A stretch of DNA of 64,000 bases from Tiliqua scincoides (lineage: Eukaryota > Chordata > Lepidosauria > Squamata > Scincidae), in the NCBI RefSeq assembly GCF_035046505.1, contig NC_089822.1, positions 271,579,054 through 271,643,053 on the forward strand, written 5' to 3'. Positions 10,946 to 22,387 of the stretch are shown piece after piece. How positions within the stretch are numbered: the first letter of the stretch is position 1; each line of letters starts with the position of its first letter. The notes under the pieces were generated by a model. The model was not told the DNA's origin and did no database searches. It saw nothing but the letters and a program-made list of their open reading frames with translations. The translations under genes were made by a program, and so were the position numbers.

Positions 10946-12158
10946 CAGCCTGCGACCTTCTTTTTACCCTGAGCCCCACGCCAGGCCTCAGAGATGGACA
11001 GACTCGGCCCCGACCACAGGCTGCGGCACCTTCCAGCACGCAACTGGCTAGAGGCTGTGGCAGCTTCAGCAGCACTCAGCAGGAACCCGACTACAAATGC
11101 GATTCTCTGTGCAAAGGACCACAGGGAGGCAGAGCCCAGACAGCAGTCAGCTGCTCCCTGGGAGTGGGGAGACATCCAGGCTAGCCCCTGCCCAGCTGCA
11201 GGCTGCCTTGTACTCAAGGTGCCAGGGCCCAGCTAGGCAGCTGCAAGGCTGGCAGCTAATTCCACAACTATGAGGCATGCTGGGGTTGCAGGATTGAGCC
11301 CCAGCTGTGCCACAGTCCAGCTGGGGGCTGGGGCTGCAGCTCAGTGGTGAAGCTCCTGTTCTACAAGCAACTTCTCTGGGTGGGGGGTTGAAGAGAGCTG
11401 CAGCCAGGTCAAATTCACAGGACAGAACAAGACTCGGCCCACCCTGGGCTCTCTGCAGAAGGCGAGTCCTACAGATTGGAGCCCCAGCCTGGGGTCCAGA
11501 GAGCTTCCCCACCAGAGCTGCTGCCGCCACCTGCCTCCCACCCCGGCCTCTTCTTCCCAACATGCAACACTTTCCACTTGTGGGTCTGCTGGGACAGCCC
11601 CCTCCCCACTCCCAAGCAGGAATGCCCTTCCCTGCACAACACAGAAGTCCTGGAGTCCAGGATTAGGGCTTTGGGGAGGGGGGGGCGCTTTGCTCTTTCC
11701 CTCGCCCCTGCTTGCAAACAGAGATGGAGTCCAGACACAACCTTCCAAAGAGGCCAAAAACTCTGATGAACTCAGTTCCACAAAAAAAAGCTGCAAAAGG
11801 GCCAAAATCACAGGACTGCGCCCCCCCAACCCTCACCCCCAGCAGTCTTCTTACTCTCTACCGCAGCCTGGGGTGCAAGCAGCCGGGGAAGGAGGGGGTA
11901 GTCAGTCATTCACGGGAGAGGAAACTCGTTAGGGTCCCCCACCCCCGCCTGAGGAAACAAGTCTTTGCTGGGGGGTGTGGGGGCAGGGCAGGCAAAGCAG
12001 TGGCAGCAGTCCAGTCTTCTGCAGCTTGGCACCCCTCCCCCACAAAAGCACTGTCTTCTAACGGGTCCTTTTGTGCCCTCAGAGGGTGCCCTCGTGGGCA
12101 AAGCCAGCACCCCTCCCCCAGCCAGGCGCAACGGTCTGACGGCTCTGGGGTCCAGCCC

Positions 12159-15100
12159 TCACTTCTGCTCCTTGGTGGGGGCGTAGTAGAGCTCCAGGGG
12201 CTTGCTCAGCTTCCAGTACTTCTCGTTCACCAGCTCCAGGGTCACAGATCCGTTTAGCGTCTGCACAAGAGGAGGGAGGGTGAGAGAGGGAGGAACAGCA
12301 GAAGCCCACCCCTCCTCGCTGTTCCATTACCCTTGCTGCATCTTGTCTCCTCCCTCTGCCTCAACAGAATCACCCCCGTCCAGCCCAGGAAGAGGCCGAC
12401 CAGACACCTGAAGTCCATGCCAAAGGCACCCCCTGGGTACAGAGCCCCTCCCTGGCCAAAATGTGCCCAGTGCATGGCAGGGAGGTGCCTGCAGTGCAGG
12501 TAACCAACTCAAGCAAGTGAGCCAAGCTGCATCCCAAGGGAAAAGTCAAATGTGCACCCAGACAGAGAAAGAACTTAATGTCAGGGGAAGGAGGAGGAAG
12601 AGAAAGCCCCTTCCGCCCTGAAGGCATAAACTCTGCCCAAGCTGAAGCCACGGCCCTGGGGTGGTTGGCTTTTGCCTGTAGATGGCTCCACTGCCCCCCC
12701 ATGCCAAGTGCAAGCAGCCCCCTCCCTGCCCTTGGGCCAAAGTGAGCTCCCAAGAAAGCAGCTCTCCACCCACACACCCCCTCCCCAGTTACCGTGAAGA
12801 CTCCTCCAGCAGTGGTGATGTAGATGGTGTACTGCTTCTCGCTCACGTCCTCCAGGGCGGGGGCTTCCGAGTCAGGCCCCGGAGCCTCCTCTAGCGCAAT
12901 GCGCAAGGCCAGGTATTTGGAGAGGTGATCCACTGTCGCGTTGGCTGTGGTCTTGACGTACCTGCCGCAGAGGGGGGCAGAGGTGAAGACAGGAGGGACG
13001 GAGCTGAACTGCCAACCCACCAGACAGGCACACATCCAGCCAGTGGCTGGGAGGAGGGCTGCTTGGGGAAGGGTGCAGGGGGGGGGGGGAAGACAAAGCA
13101 AGTGGAGAGATGAGGCACTTGGACGGGCACTGCTGGAACAAGAAACGGGACGTCTTGGCACTCCTGGTCAGAGGGAACCAAATCCAAGTGGAACCTTCTT
13201 AGAGGCTACCTGCTGGCCTGAGAGGCCGGGGCGGGGCTGTCTAGTCCATTATCTTTCCCCACAGTAGGCCATCCAGGTGCCTACAAGTGGGGCTGACAAG
13301 CAGAAGGAGCCCCCCCATAAGGCCCCAGCACCTGGTATCCCAAATCTTCCAGAGATGTTCCCTAACCACTTGTCTAGTGGATAGTCTCCACCCCGAGGCA
13401 GCAAACTCAATCTCCTGCCCACCCCACCACTGAAGACCTCAATTCCAGCACCTGCATTACGAGATGGGAGGAAATCCCCCCCCCCAACACAGCAGGCACC
13501 ACTTGTGTAAGCCTCTTTCGTGCCCCGGCCTCTGCCTCGGCTGCCTTTTCCCCGAAGAGTCCTCCCCACAGCAACATTTCCACCTCTCCTTGCAGGAGAG
13601 CTGCTCGTTTTCTGCCCAGCACTCCAGGCCGGCTTGACCCACGGCCCTCCTTCACCCCCCCACCCCCAGGTCCCGCTCCCACCTGGTCTGGGAGTAGGCC
13701 CCCTTCTCCACCAAGACCGGGTGGGGCCGGAAGACCAGCTCAATCTCGCTGCTGCTGGGCTCCGCGCAGGGCTCTGGACTGCCCCGCCCCCCCTCGTGCG
13801 AGGTCTCCGGCTCCGGGCAGGACTCGTCGGACGCCCGCGACCGCTTGCGGCTGGGCCCGGCCTCGGGCTGGCTGGGGGCGGAAGCGTTGCTTAGGTGGGA
13901 GCGGCTGTCGCAGTTGTCCTCCGCCCCGCTGAACGTGGTGTTGTCCGACTCCTGGGGGTGCTTCCGGACCCGCTGCCCTCTGCAGGAAGGCCACAGGGGG
14001 TGTCAGCAGACCCGCTCCTCAGACGCGACCCACAGCCACTGCTCACCACCCCCCGAGGGGGGTGTGCCAGCCAAACCCAAGGTATGTGGTGATGGGGCTG
14101 CAGCTGACCCCGCCTGGCCAGCAGGAGGTCCCAGGTTTGGCTGGAAGAGCCCCACCCCCATAACCATTGTAAGACTGAAATCCTGGAGGGCAGCTGCCAG
14201 GCAGTGCTGCAGGAAGTGCCACCAGGAAGGACAGGGACCTCCTGCACCTGCCAACACAAGCCCCTTCCCCCCCTCCCACTTCCGCAGCCAAGAGGCAGAA
14301 AGGCACTTATGGAGAGCAAGTCAGTCCAGCACTCGGGACCCGCCTCCCTCCTGCACCCCAGTGTTGCTCCTCATCCTACGCAACTGCCAAGCGCACACGC
14401 ACGCACACCCCTGCCGCGCACCTGTGCATGGCCTGCATCTTGAGGCCCTCCTCCATGCTGCTGCGCAGGGCCTGCTGGTTGTGGAGGCGGTTCAGCTTGG
14501 CCAGCACCCGGTCCTGGTGCGCCTCGTACTCGTCGCGGCTGGGGTAGATCTTGGAGATGAGAGCGTCGAAGTTGGGGTCCGGCCGCAGGGAGCGCTTGGA
14601 GACCAGCTTCTTCCGGCAGGTCGGGCACTCCTTGTTCCTGCAGCAAGAGGGGCGGGGGGCAGGCGGTTGGATCTCTCGCGCTGCACAGCAACTACAAGGG
14701 GTCAACTCCCCCATCAACGCCCCACCTGAGCCCCTGCAAACCCACCCTCTCATCCACCAATCAGTGGCTGCTCCTCTCCTGGGTCAGCGAGGCACACACA
14801 CCATGAGGAAGAGTGTCCTGTCTCGGGGGGAAGACCTGAGTTTTCCCATCACAGAAACAGAGGGAACCCCTCCAGCCCACCGAGCCTGTCTCAGATCTGT
14901 GCCATCTGCACCGACTAGCAGGGGCTCTCCAGCACGTCAGCCCAAGGAGGGTCTTTTCCAGCCCCCACTGAACCAGGCCTACCAGGCCTGAACCCAGGAC
15001 CAGAGGCCTGTACCTGAGGCCCTGTTCCGTGGGCTCCAGCCCAGGCTAGGAAAGGGCCTCGGCCTCCCACCTCTGACACCACCCGAGAGCAGGGAACCCC

Positions 15101-16011
15101 CTCCTCTTCCAAGCGTGCCAGTGAGGAGACTCCGTCTGTGTCACTCCAAACACGGCCCCTTACGGCACTCAGACCACAAAGCGCCTTGATGTGCCAGACA
15201 CAGGCGGGCCTTCCAGGCAAACTGGACCCCCACAGAAGGTCTCCCGATGCCCCCTCCCCCTGGCCTCTGGTCCCACGCACTCCTCTGCAGCGCCCACTCA
15301 CCCGCTGCGCAGTGCCGTGACAATGCAGTCCGAGCAGAAGCGGTGCAGGCACTCCTTGGTGGTCATGGTGTGCTTGAGCATGTCCAGGCAGATGGGGCAC
15401 ATCAGCTCGCTGTGCAGGCTGCGGGGCGAGACGGCAATCTCCGTTCCGTCCATGATGGCCTCCTAGGGGAGAAGCGGGAGGCTCAGGGCAGGAGCGCAGC
15501 GGCCTTTCCCCCCCACACACACACCCCCCAACAGAAATGCACCAGGACAGCTGGGAATAAGAAGCCACAGTGGCAGAGAGATGGCAGAGGGGAGAAAAGA
15601 CTCCAAACACCTGTCATCCCCCCATGATTATCAAACAAAGAAATTCTGGAATGACAGGAGAATCCAGAGCACACCTGACGCCTCTGGGATTATGACAAAA
15701 ACTGGGCAGGCTTCCCTGCAAACTTGGGGGCCAGGGCTCAGGGCCTGCAGGACCTCCCCTGCCCACTTGGGAAGGCAGATCCTGCCAGAGGGGGCTGCCA
15801 CCCCCAGGACCCCGGCAGGGCTCCCCTGAAGAGCCCTGGCCCCGCTCCCCGCCACGCAGGAGTTCTTCGGCAACTCGCCCGCCTTTTGCACACTGATGCC
15901 CCCACACAAGGGACCCTCCCCCCGGCCCCTGACCTGGGGGGTCCGGTGAAGCTCGTAGAGGCTGAGTTCCCAGGTCTTGCTGGCGTTCTGGGCATTGGCT
16001 GGAGTTGCCAT
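12159..16011 (-). CDS. RING1: E3 ubiquitin-protein ligase RING1 (Polycomb PRC1)
   Basis: Catalytic RING subunit of Polycomb repressive complex 1, which monoubiquitinates histone H2A in the nucleus. Coding exons (minus): 16011-15934 ([20 protein letters not shown] start), 15462-15302, 14637-14422, 13979-13683, 12961-12793, 12260-12159. The phases join cleanly to 340 aa. The C3HC4 RING finger spans exons 2-3 ([24 protein letters not shown]). The C-terminal RAWUL domain, which binds CBX/RYBP partners, spans exons 4-6 ([51 protein letters not shown]). Human RING1 is 406 aa; the difference is mainly the human Gly-rich linker, replaced here by a short Ser/Glu-rich segment. An acceptor 17 bp before the ATG indicates a noncoding first exon upstream. 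RNF2/RING2 is excluded by the linker, the C-terminus (APTKEQK) and the synteny. Confidence 0.95.
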
Positions 16012-16901
16012 CCTGGCAGGGAGGGCTGCAGAGGGAGGGGAGAGAACAGCCATTGGAGAAGGGGTCGCCCCTGAAAAGCCCCCCCCCACTCTTGGCCCCC
16101 CCTGCCCTTCCCCATTTATATCAGCACTGACGGTACTGCCTAAATTGTAATCAACAATGAAAACCAGGAGGGGGTGAGGGTCGGCTGAGGCTCCCCCTAA
16201 AGAGCCGGTTCTCAGCAGAGGGTCCCGGGACTCTGGCCAGGCTCCTGTCACGTGGCCCAAGCCTGCCTAGCCTGCTGGGACTGGCAGCAGGGCCCTGGAG
16301 GTCCCGTCGGCCAAGGAAGAGGCCCCTTCCCCAGCCCTGCTCCCCAAGAGCCTCTGAGGGGAGGGGTTGGCCAAGGAGGGCCAAGCAGGAGCTCCAGCCC
16401 CAGCCCCCCCCTTTGGCCGCAGCAGCTCCCGGGTGCCAAGGGGGGTCACCCCCACTCCTGCTCAACTGACGAGGCTGAAGCGGGGGGGGGGCTCTACCCG
16501 CTGAGCTCCAGCCCCCTTCCCCACACGCCGCCACCCAGCCCTTTCCCGGGTCGAGCTGGAGAGGCTCGTGCAGGAGAAGCACGTGCTGGACCCACTCCCT
16601 TCCGTGCGGGGCGGCGCTCTGTACATGCTCAGGGGCGCTCTTCTTCTTACCCCGAGGCGTCCTGCGGCTCCCAGGCCTGGCATGCAAGGCGGCTCCGGGG
16701 GCTGCGCTCTGCACGCGCCCCTGGGGGTGCTGCGGGGGGGGCCGAGCGCCGGAGTTGCAGGGCAGGTTCCGGGGCCCGGCGAGCCTCCCCCGAACCCCCT
16801 TCGGCCCAGCAGCAGCAGCGATCCCCACCCGCCGCCGCTTTCCCGTCTGGACAGGAGAGGGAGGGAACCTCCGCGCCGCGTCACTTCCCCTCCCCGCCCC
16901 G

Positions 16902-16909
16902 TGACGTCA
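16902..16909. promoter_or_regulatory. CRE/ATF palindrome TGACGTCA
   Basis: This is a perfect 8-bp CREB/ATF consensus inside the RING1 CpG island, embedded in GTGACGTCAC. Confidence 0.5.
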
Positions 16910-17218
16910 CGGAAAGGGGCTCTCCCCACCCACCGCCGCCCCTCGGGCTCCACCGCTTGGGCGCCCGCTGCGTCCTCGGGGCTTGGCTGCCCCGTGGGGA
17001 TCGGGCCGCTCCCAGAGGCTCTTCGGGCGAGGAGCGCGCCCGGACTCAGCAGGGCTTTTCTCTGAGGATCCCCCCCCGCGGCTTGCAGCCCCCCGATCCC
17101 GCCCTTCGCTCCTGCGCGACGTTCTGCAGAGCAGCACCGGGAAGGCGGTCCCTGCCCCGAGCAGCTCGAATAATGCCCCGGGGGGGGGCAGAACACGAAG
17201 TCTTGCAGGGAGCCTCAC

Positions 17219-17331
17219 CGCAGCGAGCAAGGAGCCCCTCCCCTTCGGAGCCATTCCAGGCGGGGGCTCCGTTCTGCCCCCCCGCCTGGAATGGCTCTGA
17301 TCCGAAGGGGAGGGGCCCCTTGCACGCTGCG
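17219..17331. repeat. Long imperfect inverted repeat (about 50-bp arms)
   Basis: The left arm (17,219-17,266, containing GCCATTCCAGGCGGGGG) and right arm (17,277-17,331, containing CCCCCGCCTGGAATGGC) are near-perfect reverse complements around a roughly 10-nt loop, with a 4-bp indel. The sequence GCTACGCCACTG just outside the right arm resembles a hAT-type terminus, so it may be the remnant of a palindromic MITE. Confidence 0.65.
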
Positions 17332-17559
17332 GGGAGGGGTGCGCCCCCCCGCTACGCCACTGAGGCAAGGACGGTGGTCGACAGGCCGGCGAAGTCTCTG
17401 CCCCGCCCCGCCCCGCCGTGAAGGAGCAGCTGGGCAAACTGCTGAGTCAGGCTTTCTGCCCCGACGGCTTGGATTTCAAGGCCAAATACCGGAAAACAGA
17501 CGGGGGGAGGGACGGGAACGGGCTTCTCTCACAGCACAAGGATATGCTGCACGTCTACT

Positions 17560-17697
17560 CTGAAGGCAGCTCCTTGGATTCAGTGGGACTTGCTCCCAAG
17601 CAAGTGGGGGTCGAGGATTGCAGCCTGAGTCCCACCGTCCGCTTGAAACTGACTGCACTCAAAGGGACTGACTTCTGAGTAGACCTATACAGGTTAG
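17560..17697. mobile_element. Degenerate TTAA-type MITE
   Basis: CAGTGGGACTTGCTCCCAAG and GGGACTGACTTCTGAGTAGA are the core of the short palindromic MITE better preserved near 20.7 and 22.0 kb. The ends are eroded. Confidence 0.45.
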
Positions 17698-17716
17698 TGT
17701 CAGAAAAGTGAGTTTA

Positions 17717-20372
17717 GTTGGCAACCTTCAGTCTCGAAAGACTCTGGTATTGCGCTCTGAAAGGTGGTTCTGGCACAGCGTCTAGTGTGGCTGAAAAGGC
17801 CAATCCGGGAGTGACAATCCCTTCCACGCTGGAGCAAGTGCAGTCTGTCTCCCTGGCTATGGGCCTTCCTTCTTTGCCTCAGACTGTTGGCCAAGTGTCT
17901 CTTCAAACTGGGAAAGGCCATGCTGCACAGCCTGCCTCCAAGCGGCCGCTCAGAGGCTAGGGTTTCCCACCTGTTGAGGTCCACTCCTAAGGCCTTCAGA
18001 TCCCTCTTGCAGATGTCCTTGTATCGCAGCTGTGGTCTACCTGTAGGGCGCTTTCCTTGTGATAACAATATGCCCAGCTCACAATATGGAAATATCCCAA
18101 GATGCCCAGTTCACCCATAAGGCTCTTCCCTGACCAAAAAGCTATCCCTCTCAGAGAACCAGTTAACTGTGATATTACGCCTCCAAGGGTGAACAGAAAC
18201 GTCCTAGACAAGGGCAATCAACAAACGAGGATAAAAAGGTTAGGGTAAAAGGGATGAGTCAGAGTGCCAGACCCCCTCTAACAGATATCTCTGTAAACAA
18301 ACTGCTGATGTGTATTGAATTGCCATCCTCAGATCAACATCCTGTACTGATAACATGCCAAATGTTGTTTTGGGTGTCTGCCTGTATGTTATTCTTCCCT
18401 ATAAAACCTGTATTATTGTAATCCTTCGGGGTCCTCCAAGTGTGTGGGGGTCCCGTTTGCAAACGAGTAAACGTTAAGAAGTTCTTTGAATTCTCCTGTC
18501 GCCTGTTTGATTGCCTCTCCAAAATCCAAAGAACCGTGTGTGTGTTCATTCGGGGACACTTGCACGAGTTCTCCATAGAGGAGATCCTTTGGGATCCGGC
18601 CATCATCCATTCTCACGACATGACCGAGCCAACGCAGGCGTCTCTGTTTCAGTAGTGCATACATGCTAGGGATTCCAGCACGTTCCAGGACTGTGTTGTT
18701 TGAAACTTTGTCCTGCCAGGTGATGCCGAGAATACGTCGGAGGCAGCGCATGTGGAAAGCATTCAGTTTCCTCTCCTGTTGTGAGTGAAGAGTCCATGAC
18801 TCGCTGCAGTACAGAAGTGTACTCAGGATGCAAGCTCTGTAGATCTGGATCTTGGTATGTTCCGTCAGCTTCTTGTTGGACCAGACTCTCTTTGTGAGTC
18901 TGGAAAACGTGGTAGCTGCTTTACCGATGCGTTTGTTTAGCTCGGTATCGAGAGAAAGAGTGTCGGAGATCGTTGAGCCAAGGTACACAAAGTCATGGAC
19001 AACCTCCAGTTCATGCGCAGAGATTGTAATGCAGGGAGGTAAGTCCACATCCTGAACCATGACCTGTGTTTTCTTCAGGCTGATTGTCAGTCCAAAATCT
19101 TGGCAGGCCTTGCTAAAACGATCCATGAGCTGCTGGAGATCTTTGGCAGAGTGGGTAGTGATAGCGGCATCGTCGGCAAAGAGGAAGTCACGCAGACATT
19201 TCAGCTGGACTTTGGACTTTGCTCTCAGTCTGGAGAGGTTGAAGAGCTTTCCATCTGATCTGGTCCGGAGATAGATGCCTTCTGTTGTAGTTCCAAAGGC
19301 CTGCTTCAGCAGGACAGCGAAGAAGATCCCAAACAAGGTTGGTGCAAGAACACAGCCCTGCTTCATGCCGCTTCGGATATCAAAGGGGTGTGACGTGGAG
19401 CCATCAAAGACAACAGTGCCCTTCATGTCCTTGTGGAAGGATCTGATGATGCTGAGGAGCCTGGGTGGACATCCAATCTTGGGGAGAATCTTGAAGAGGC
19501 CATCCCTGCTGACCAGGTCGAAAGCCTTTGTGAGATCTATGAAGGCTATAAAGAGTGGCTGTCATTGTTCCCTGCATTTCTCCTGCAGTTGTCTAAGGGA
19601 GAATACCATATCAGTGGTGGACCTGTTGGCTCGGAATCCACACTGCGATTCTGGATAGACGCTCTCTGCAAGTACCTGGAGCCTCTTTAGTGCAACTCGG
19701 GCAAACAGCTTTCCTACAACGCTAAGGAGAGAGATGCCGCGGTAGTTGTTGCAGTCACCCCTGTCACCTTTGTTCTTGTACAGCGTGATGATGTTTGCAT
19801 CCCTCATGTCTTGAGGTACTCCACCTTCTCTCCAGCAGAGACAGAGGATTTCATGCAGCTCAGTGACGATGATCTCTTTGCAGCATTTTAGGACTTCAGC
19901 AGGGATGCTGTCTTTTCCAGGTGCCTTGCCAAAGGCAAGGGAGTCCAGGGCCACGTGAAGTTCTTCTAGGGTTGGTTCACTGTCAAGCTCTTCCAGCACA
20001 GGCAGGCACTCAATGTTGTTCAGCGCTTCTTCGGTGACTACATTTTCTCTGGAATATAGCTCAGAGTAGTGCTGCACCCAGCGTTCCATCTGCTGCGCCC
20101 GATCCTGGATGACCTCGCCTGTGGCAGACTTCAGAGGGGCAAATTCAGAGGGGCAATTTTCCTCTGTGTTGGACCTAGGGCCTGCTTGATACCGTCATAC
20201 ATCCCCTTGATGTTGCCCGTGTCAGCTGCTATCTGTATCTCGGAACAGAGCTGGAGCCAGTAGTCGTTAGCACATCTCCTGGCAGTCTGTTGGACTTTGC
20301 TGCGAGCAGTTCGGAGGACCTGCAGGTTGCGCTCACTGGGACAGGCCTTGTGTGCTGCTTGAGCTCTCCTCA
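17717..20372 (-). mobile_element. RTE-like non-LTR retrotransposon, 5'-truncated, flanked by 15-bp target duplications
   Basis: AGAAAAGTGAGTTTA stands at both 17,702-17,716 and 20,373-20,387, marking the target-site duplication. The minus strand encodes most of a reverse transcriptase: GKDSIPAEVLK, NYRGISLLSVVGK, the GMKQGCVLAPTLFGIFFAVL block, the catalytic FADDAAITTH, FVYLGSTISDT and a C-terminal region with LRRILGITWQDKV and RLRWLGHVVRM. A distal Cys/His finger (RDCHSRIGLFSHTRRC) ends the ORF. Upstream RT motifs are present but the endonuclease is missing. Reading frames are interrupted. Clade assignment (RTE/RTEX versus related) was made by eye. A 499-bp solo LTR is inserted in its 3' part. 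Confidence 0.85.
18060..18558. mobile_element. Solo LTR (ERV1-like) nested in the LINE
   Basis: This 499-bp segment begins TGATAACA, ends GGGGACA, and is flanked by the 4-bp duplication CTTG (18,056-18,059 and 18,559-18,562). The sister LINE copy at 20.9-21.9 kb lacks it at the same position, giving an empty site. A CCTATAAAA TATA-like element lies near 18,400. TG...CA ends and a 4-bp duplication fit a gammaretrovirus-like family. No internal viral region is present. It is younger than the host LINE insertion. Confidence 0.65.
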
Positions 20373-20633
20373 AGAAAAGTGAGTTTAAGGTGAGTTTAAG
20401 AAGGGGTGAGAAGGAAGAGAGGCGCCCCCGGCCCCCCACTCGCTGCTGATCTGGGGAGGGAGGGGGGCTGCGGAGGGACCCTTCCAGGAAGGGAGGAGGC
20501 CGCAGAACGCGTGACCCTCCTCCGGAAACACTGGATGCTTTCCTAAAAAACAGCCGGGCAAAACAGTGGCTTCATGAGTGTGTGTTTAATGAATTCATCT
20601 CCGTTCCATGAGAGCCCCAGGACCCGCTTTTTA

Positions 20634-20725
20634 ACAGCCCAATCCTATCCACACTTTCCTGGGAGTAAGCCCCATTGACACGAATGGAACTTGCTTCTGG
20701 GTAGATGTGCACAGGATTGGGCTGT
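20634..20725. mobile_element. TTAA-type palindromic MITE, 92 bp
   Basis: The terminal inverted repeats ACAGCCCAATCCTAT and ACAGGATTGGGCTGT enclose CTGGGAGTAAGCCCCATTGA, the core of a very common reptile MITE. TTAA precedes it. A piggyBac-like origin is inferred only from the target preference. Confidence 0.65.
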
Positions 20726-20901
20726 AAGATGACACGCTATCACGACCCATGTAGGTGTACCAGACTGTAAATAAAAGACATCGAGAAAGAAATTATTCAT
20801 TTATTGACAAGTAATAATAATCCCAACAAAGATGCTCAAACATTTATTTACACCTGCTTGCAAACTGCAGGAGCTCAGCTTAGCAGCTATATGATTTTTT
20901 T

Positions 20902-21856
20902 GAGCTATTATTGTTGGCAACCTTCAGTCTCAAAAGACTCTGGTATTGCGCTCTGAAAGGTGGTTCTGGCACAGCGTCTAGTGTGGCTGAAAAGGCCGAT
21001 TCGGGAGTGACAATCCCTTCCACACCGGGAGCAAGTGCAGTCTGTCCCTGGTCTGTCTCCCTGGCTATGGGCCTTCCTTCTTTGCCTCTTAGCCTCAGAC
21101 TGTTGGCAAAGTGTCTCTTCAAACTGGGAAAGGCCATGCTGCACAGCCTGCCTCCAAGTGGGCTGCTCAGAGGCCAGGGTTTCCCACCTGTTGAGGTCCA
21201 CTCCTAAGGCCTTCAGATCCCTCTTGCAGATGTCCTTGTGTCGCATCTGTGGTCTACCTGTAGGGCGCTTTCCCTACACGAGTTCTCCATAGAGGAGATC
21301 CTTTGGGATCCGGCCATCATCCATTCTCACGACATGACCGAGCCAACGCAGGCATCTCTGTTTCAGCAGTGCATACATGCTAGGGATTCCAGCTCATTCC
21401 AGGACTGTGTTGTTTGGAACTTTGTCCTGCCAGGTGATGCCAAGGATGCGTCGGAGGCAGCGCATGTGGAAAGCATTCAGTTTCCTCTCCTGTTGTGAGC
21501 GAAGAGTCCATGACTCGCTGCAGTACAGAAGTGTACTCAGGACGCAAGCTCTGTAGACCTGGATCTTGGTATGTTCCGTCAGCAGCTTGTTGGACCAGAC
21601 TCTCTTTGCGAGTCTGGAAAACGTGGTAGCTGCTTTACCGATGCGCTTGTTTAGCTCGGTATCGAGAGAATGAGTGTTGGAGATCGTTGAGCCAAGGTAC
21701 ACAAAGTCATGGACAACCTCCAGTTCATGTGCAGAGATTGTAATGCAGGGAGGTGAGTCCACATCCTGAACCATGACCTGTGTGTTCTTAAGGTTGATCG
21801 TCATTCCAAAATCTTGGCAGGCTTTGCTAAAACGATCCATGAGCTGCTGGAGATTG
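20902..21856 (-). mobile_element. Second RTE-like LINE copy, 5'-truncated, with 17-bp target duplications
   Basis: AGCTATATGATTTTTTT occurs at 20,885-20,901 and again at 21,857-21,873. The insert is over 90% similar by eye to the 3' part of the neighbouring LINE and encodes FVYLGSTISNTHSLDTELNK and the C2H2-like finger CSRCGRDCHSRIGLFSHTRR. Both copies lie in the same orientation. This copy has no nested LTR. Confidence 0.85.
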
Positions 21857-21953
21857 AGCTATATGATTTTTTTATTTTCATGGGAGCCTCTGCTCAGCTG
21901 CTAAGCAACCCAACAAATACCAGGTTGTAACCCACAGTTTAGGAGCCACTGTA

Positions 21954-22145
21954 TTAAGCTGCAATCCTATCTGCACTTTTCTGGGAGTAAGCTCCATTGA
22001 CTATAATAAGACTTACTTCTGAGTAGATAGACATTGGCTTAAGCTCTTAGGCTGCAATCCTAACCACACTTTCCTGAGAGTAAGCCCCATTGAACAAAAT
22101 AGGACTTACTTCTGAGTAGACCAGGTAAGGATTGTGCCCTTAGAC
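21954..22145. mobile_element. Two adjacent TTAA-type MITEs
   Basis: The first copy (about 21,954-22,035) is flanked by TTAA on both sides. The second (about 22,047-22,145) is flanked by TTAG on both sides. Both have the core GAGTAAG..CCATTGA..GACTTACTTCTGAGTAGA and GCTGCAATCCTA termini. Confidence 0.65.
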
Positions 22146-22182
22146 TATTCTAATTGAATTCAACAAGATTTCCTTAACTGAG

Positions 22183-22364
22183 TTAGGACCCAATCCCATC
22201 CAACTTTCCAGCACAGGTGCAACCTTCATGCAGCGCAGAGGCAAGGGAACAAATGTTCCCATACCTTGAATGGCTCTGTGACTGCTGCCCCCCCACAAGA
22301 TGCACTGCATGCCCCGTTGACACAGCAGCACTGGACTGGAGAATGGGATAGGTTGGGGCCCTCA
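22183..22364. mobile_element. MITE with long inverted termini, copy 2
   Basis: The left end TTAGGACCCAATCCCATCCA and the right end GATAGGTTGGGGCCCTCAA are imperfect inverted copies. It belongs to the same family as the elements at 1.35 and 59.2 kb and contains CAAGGGAACAAATGTTCCC, as in copy 1. Confidence 0.6.
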
Positions 22365-22387
22365 ATGCCCAGTTTGAGTTGATCAAT

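Larger units (their letters stand above)
8754..12158. other. Convergent DMB-RING1 intergenic region, includes both 3' UTRs
   Basis: After the DMB stop there is about 250 bp of 3' UTR ending at a polyadenylation signal. The rest must hold the RING1 3' UTR on the minus strand, though no canonical AATAAA was found for it. Apart from a diverged CR1-like tail near 10.8-10.95 kb, nothing coding was recognised. Confidence 0.5.
16550..17430. promoter_or_regulatory. CpG island, probable RING1 promoter
   Basis: The region is dense in CpG and GC boxes (CCGCCCC). It lies just upstream of the RING1 start codon exon, where a noncoding exon 1 is expected. It contains a perfect CRE palindrome, TGACGTCA, at 16,902-16,909. 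Transcription start was not determined. Confidence 0.6.

Noticed and set aside
17412-17678. Short open frame beginning MKEQLGKLLSQAFCPDGLDF
   Set aside because: The N-terminal part looks exon-like, but no family was recognised and the frame runs into a MITE. There is no splice partner.
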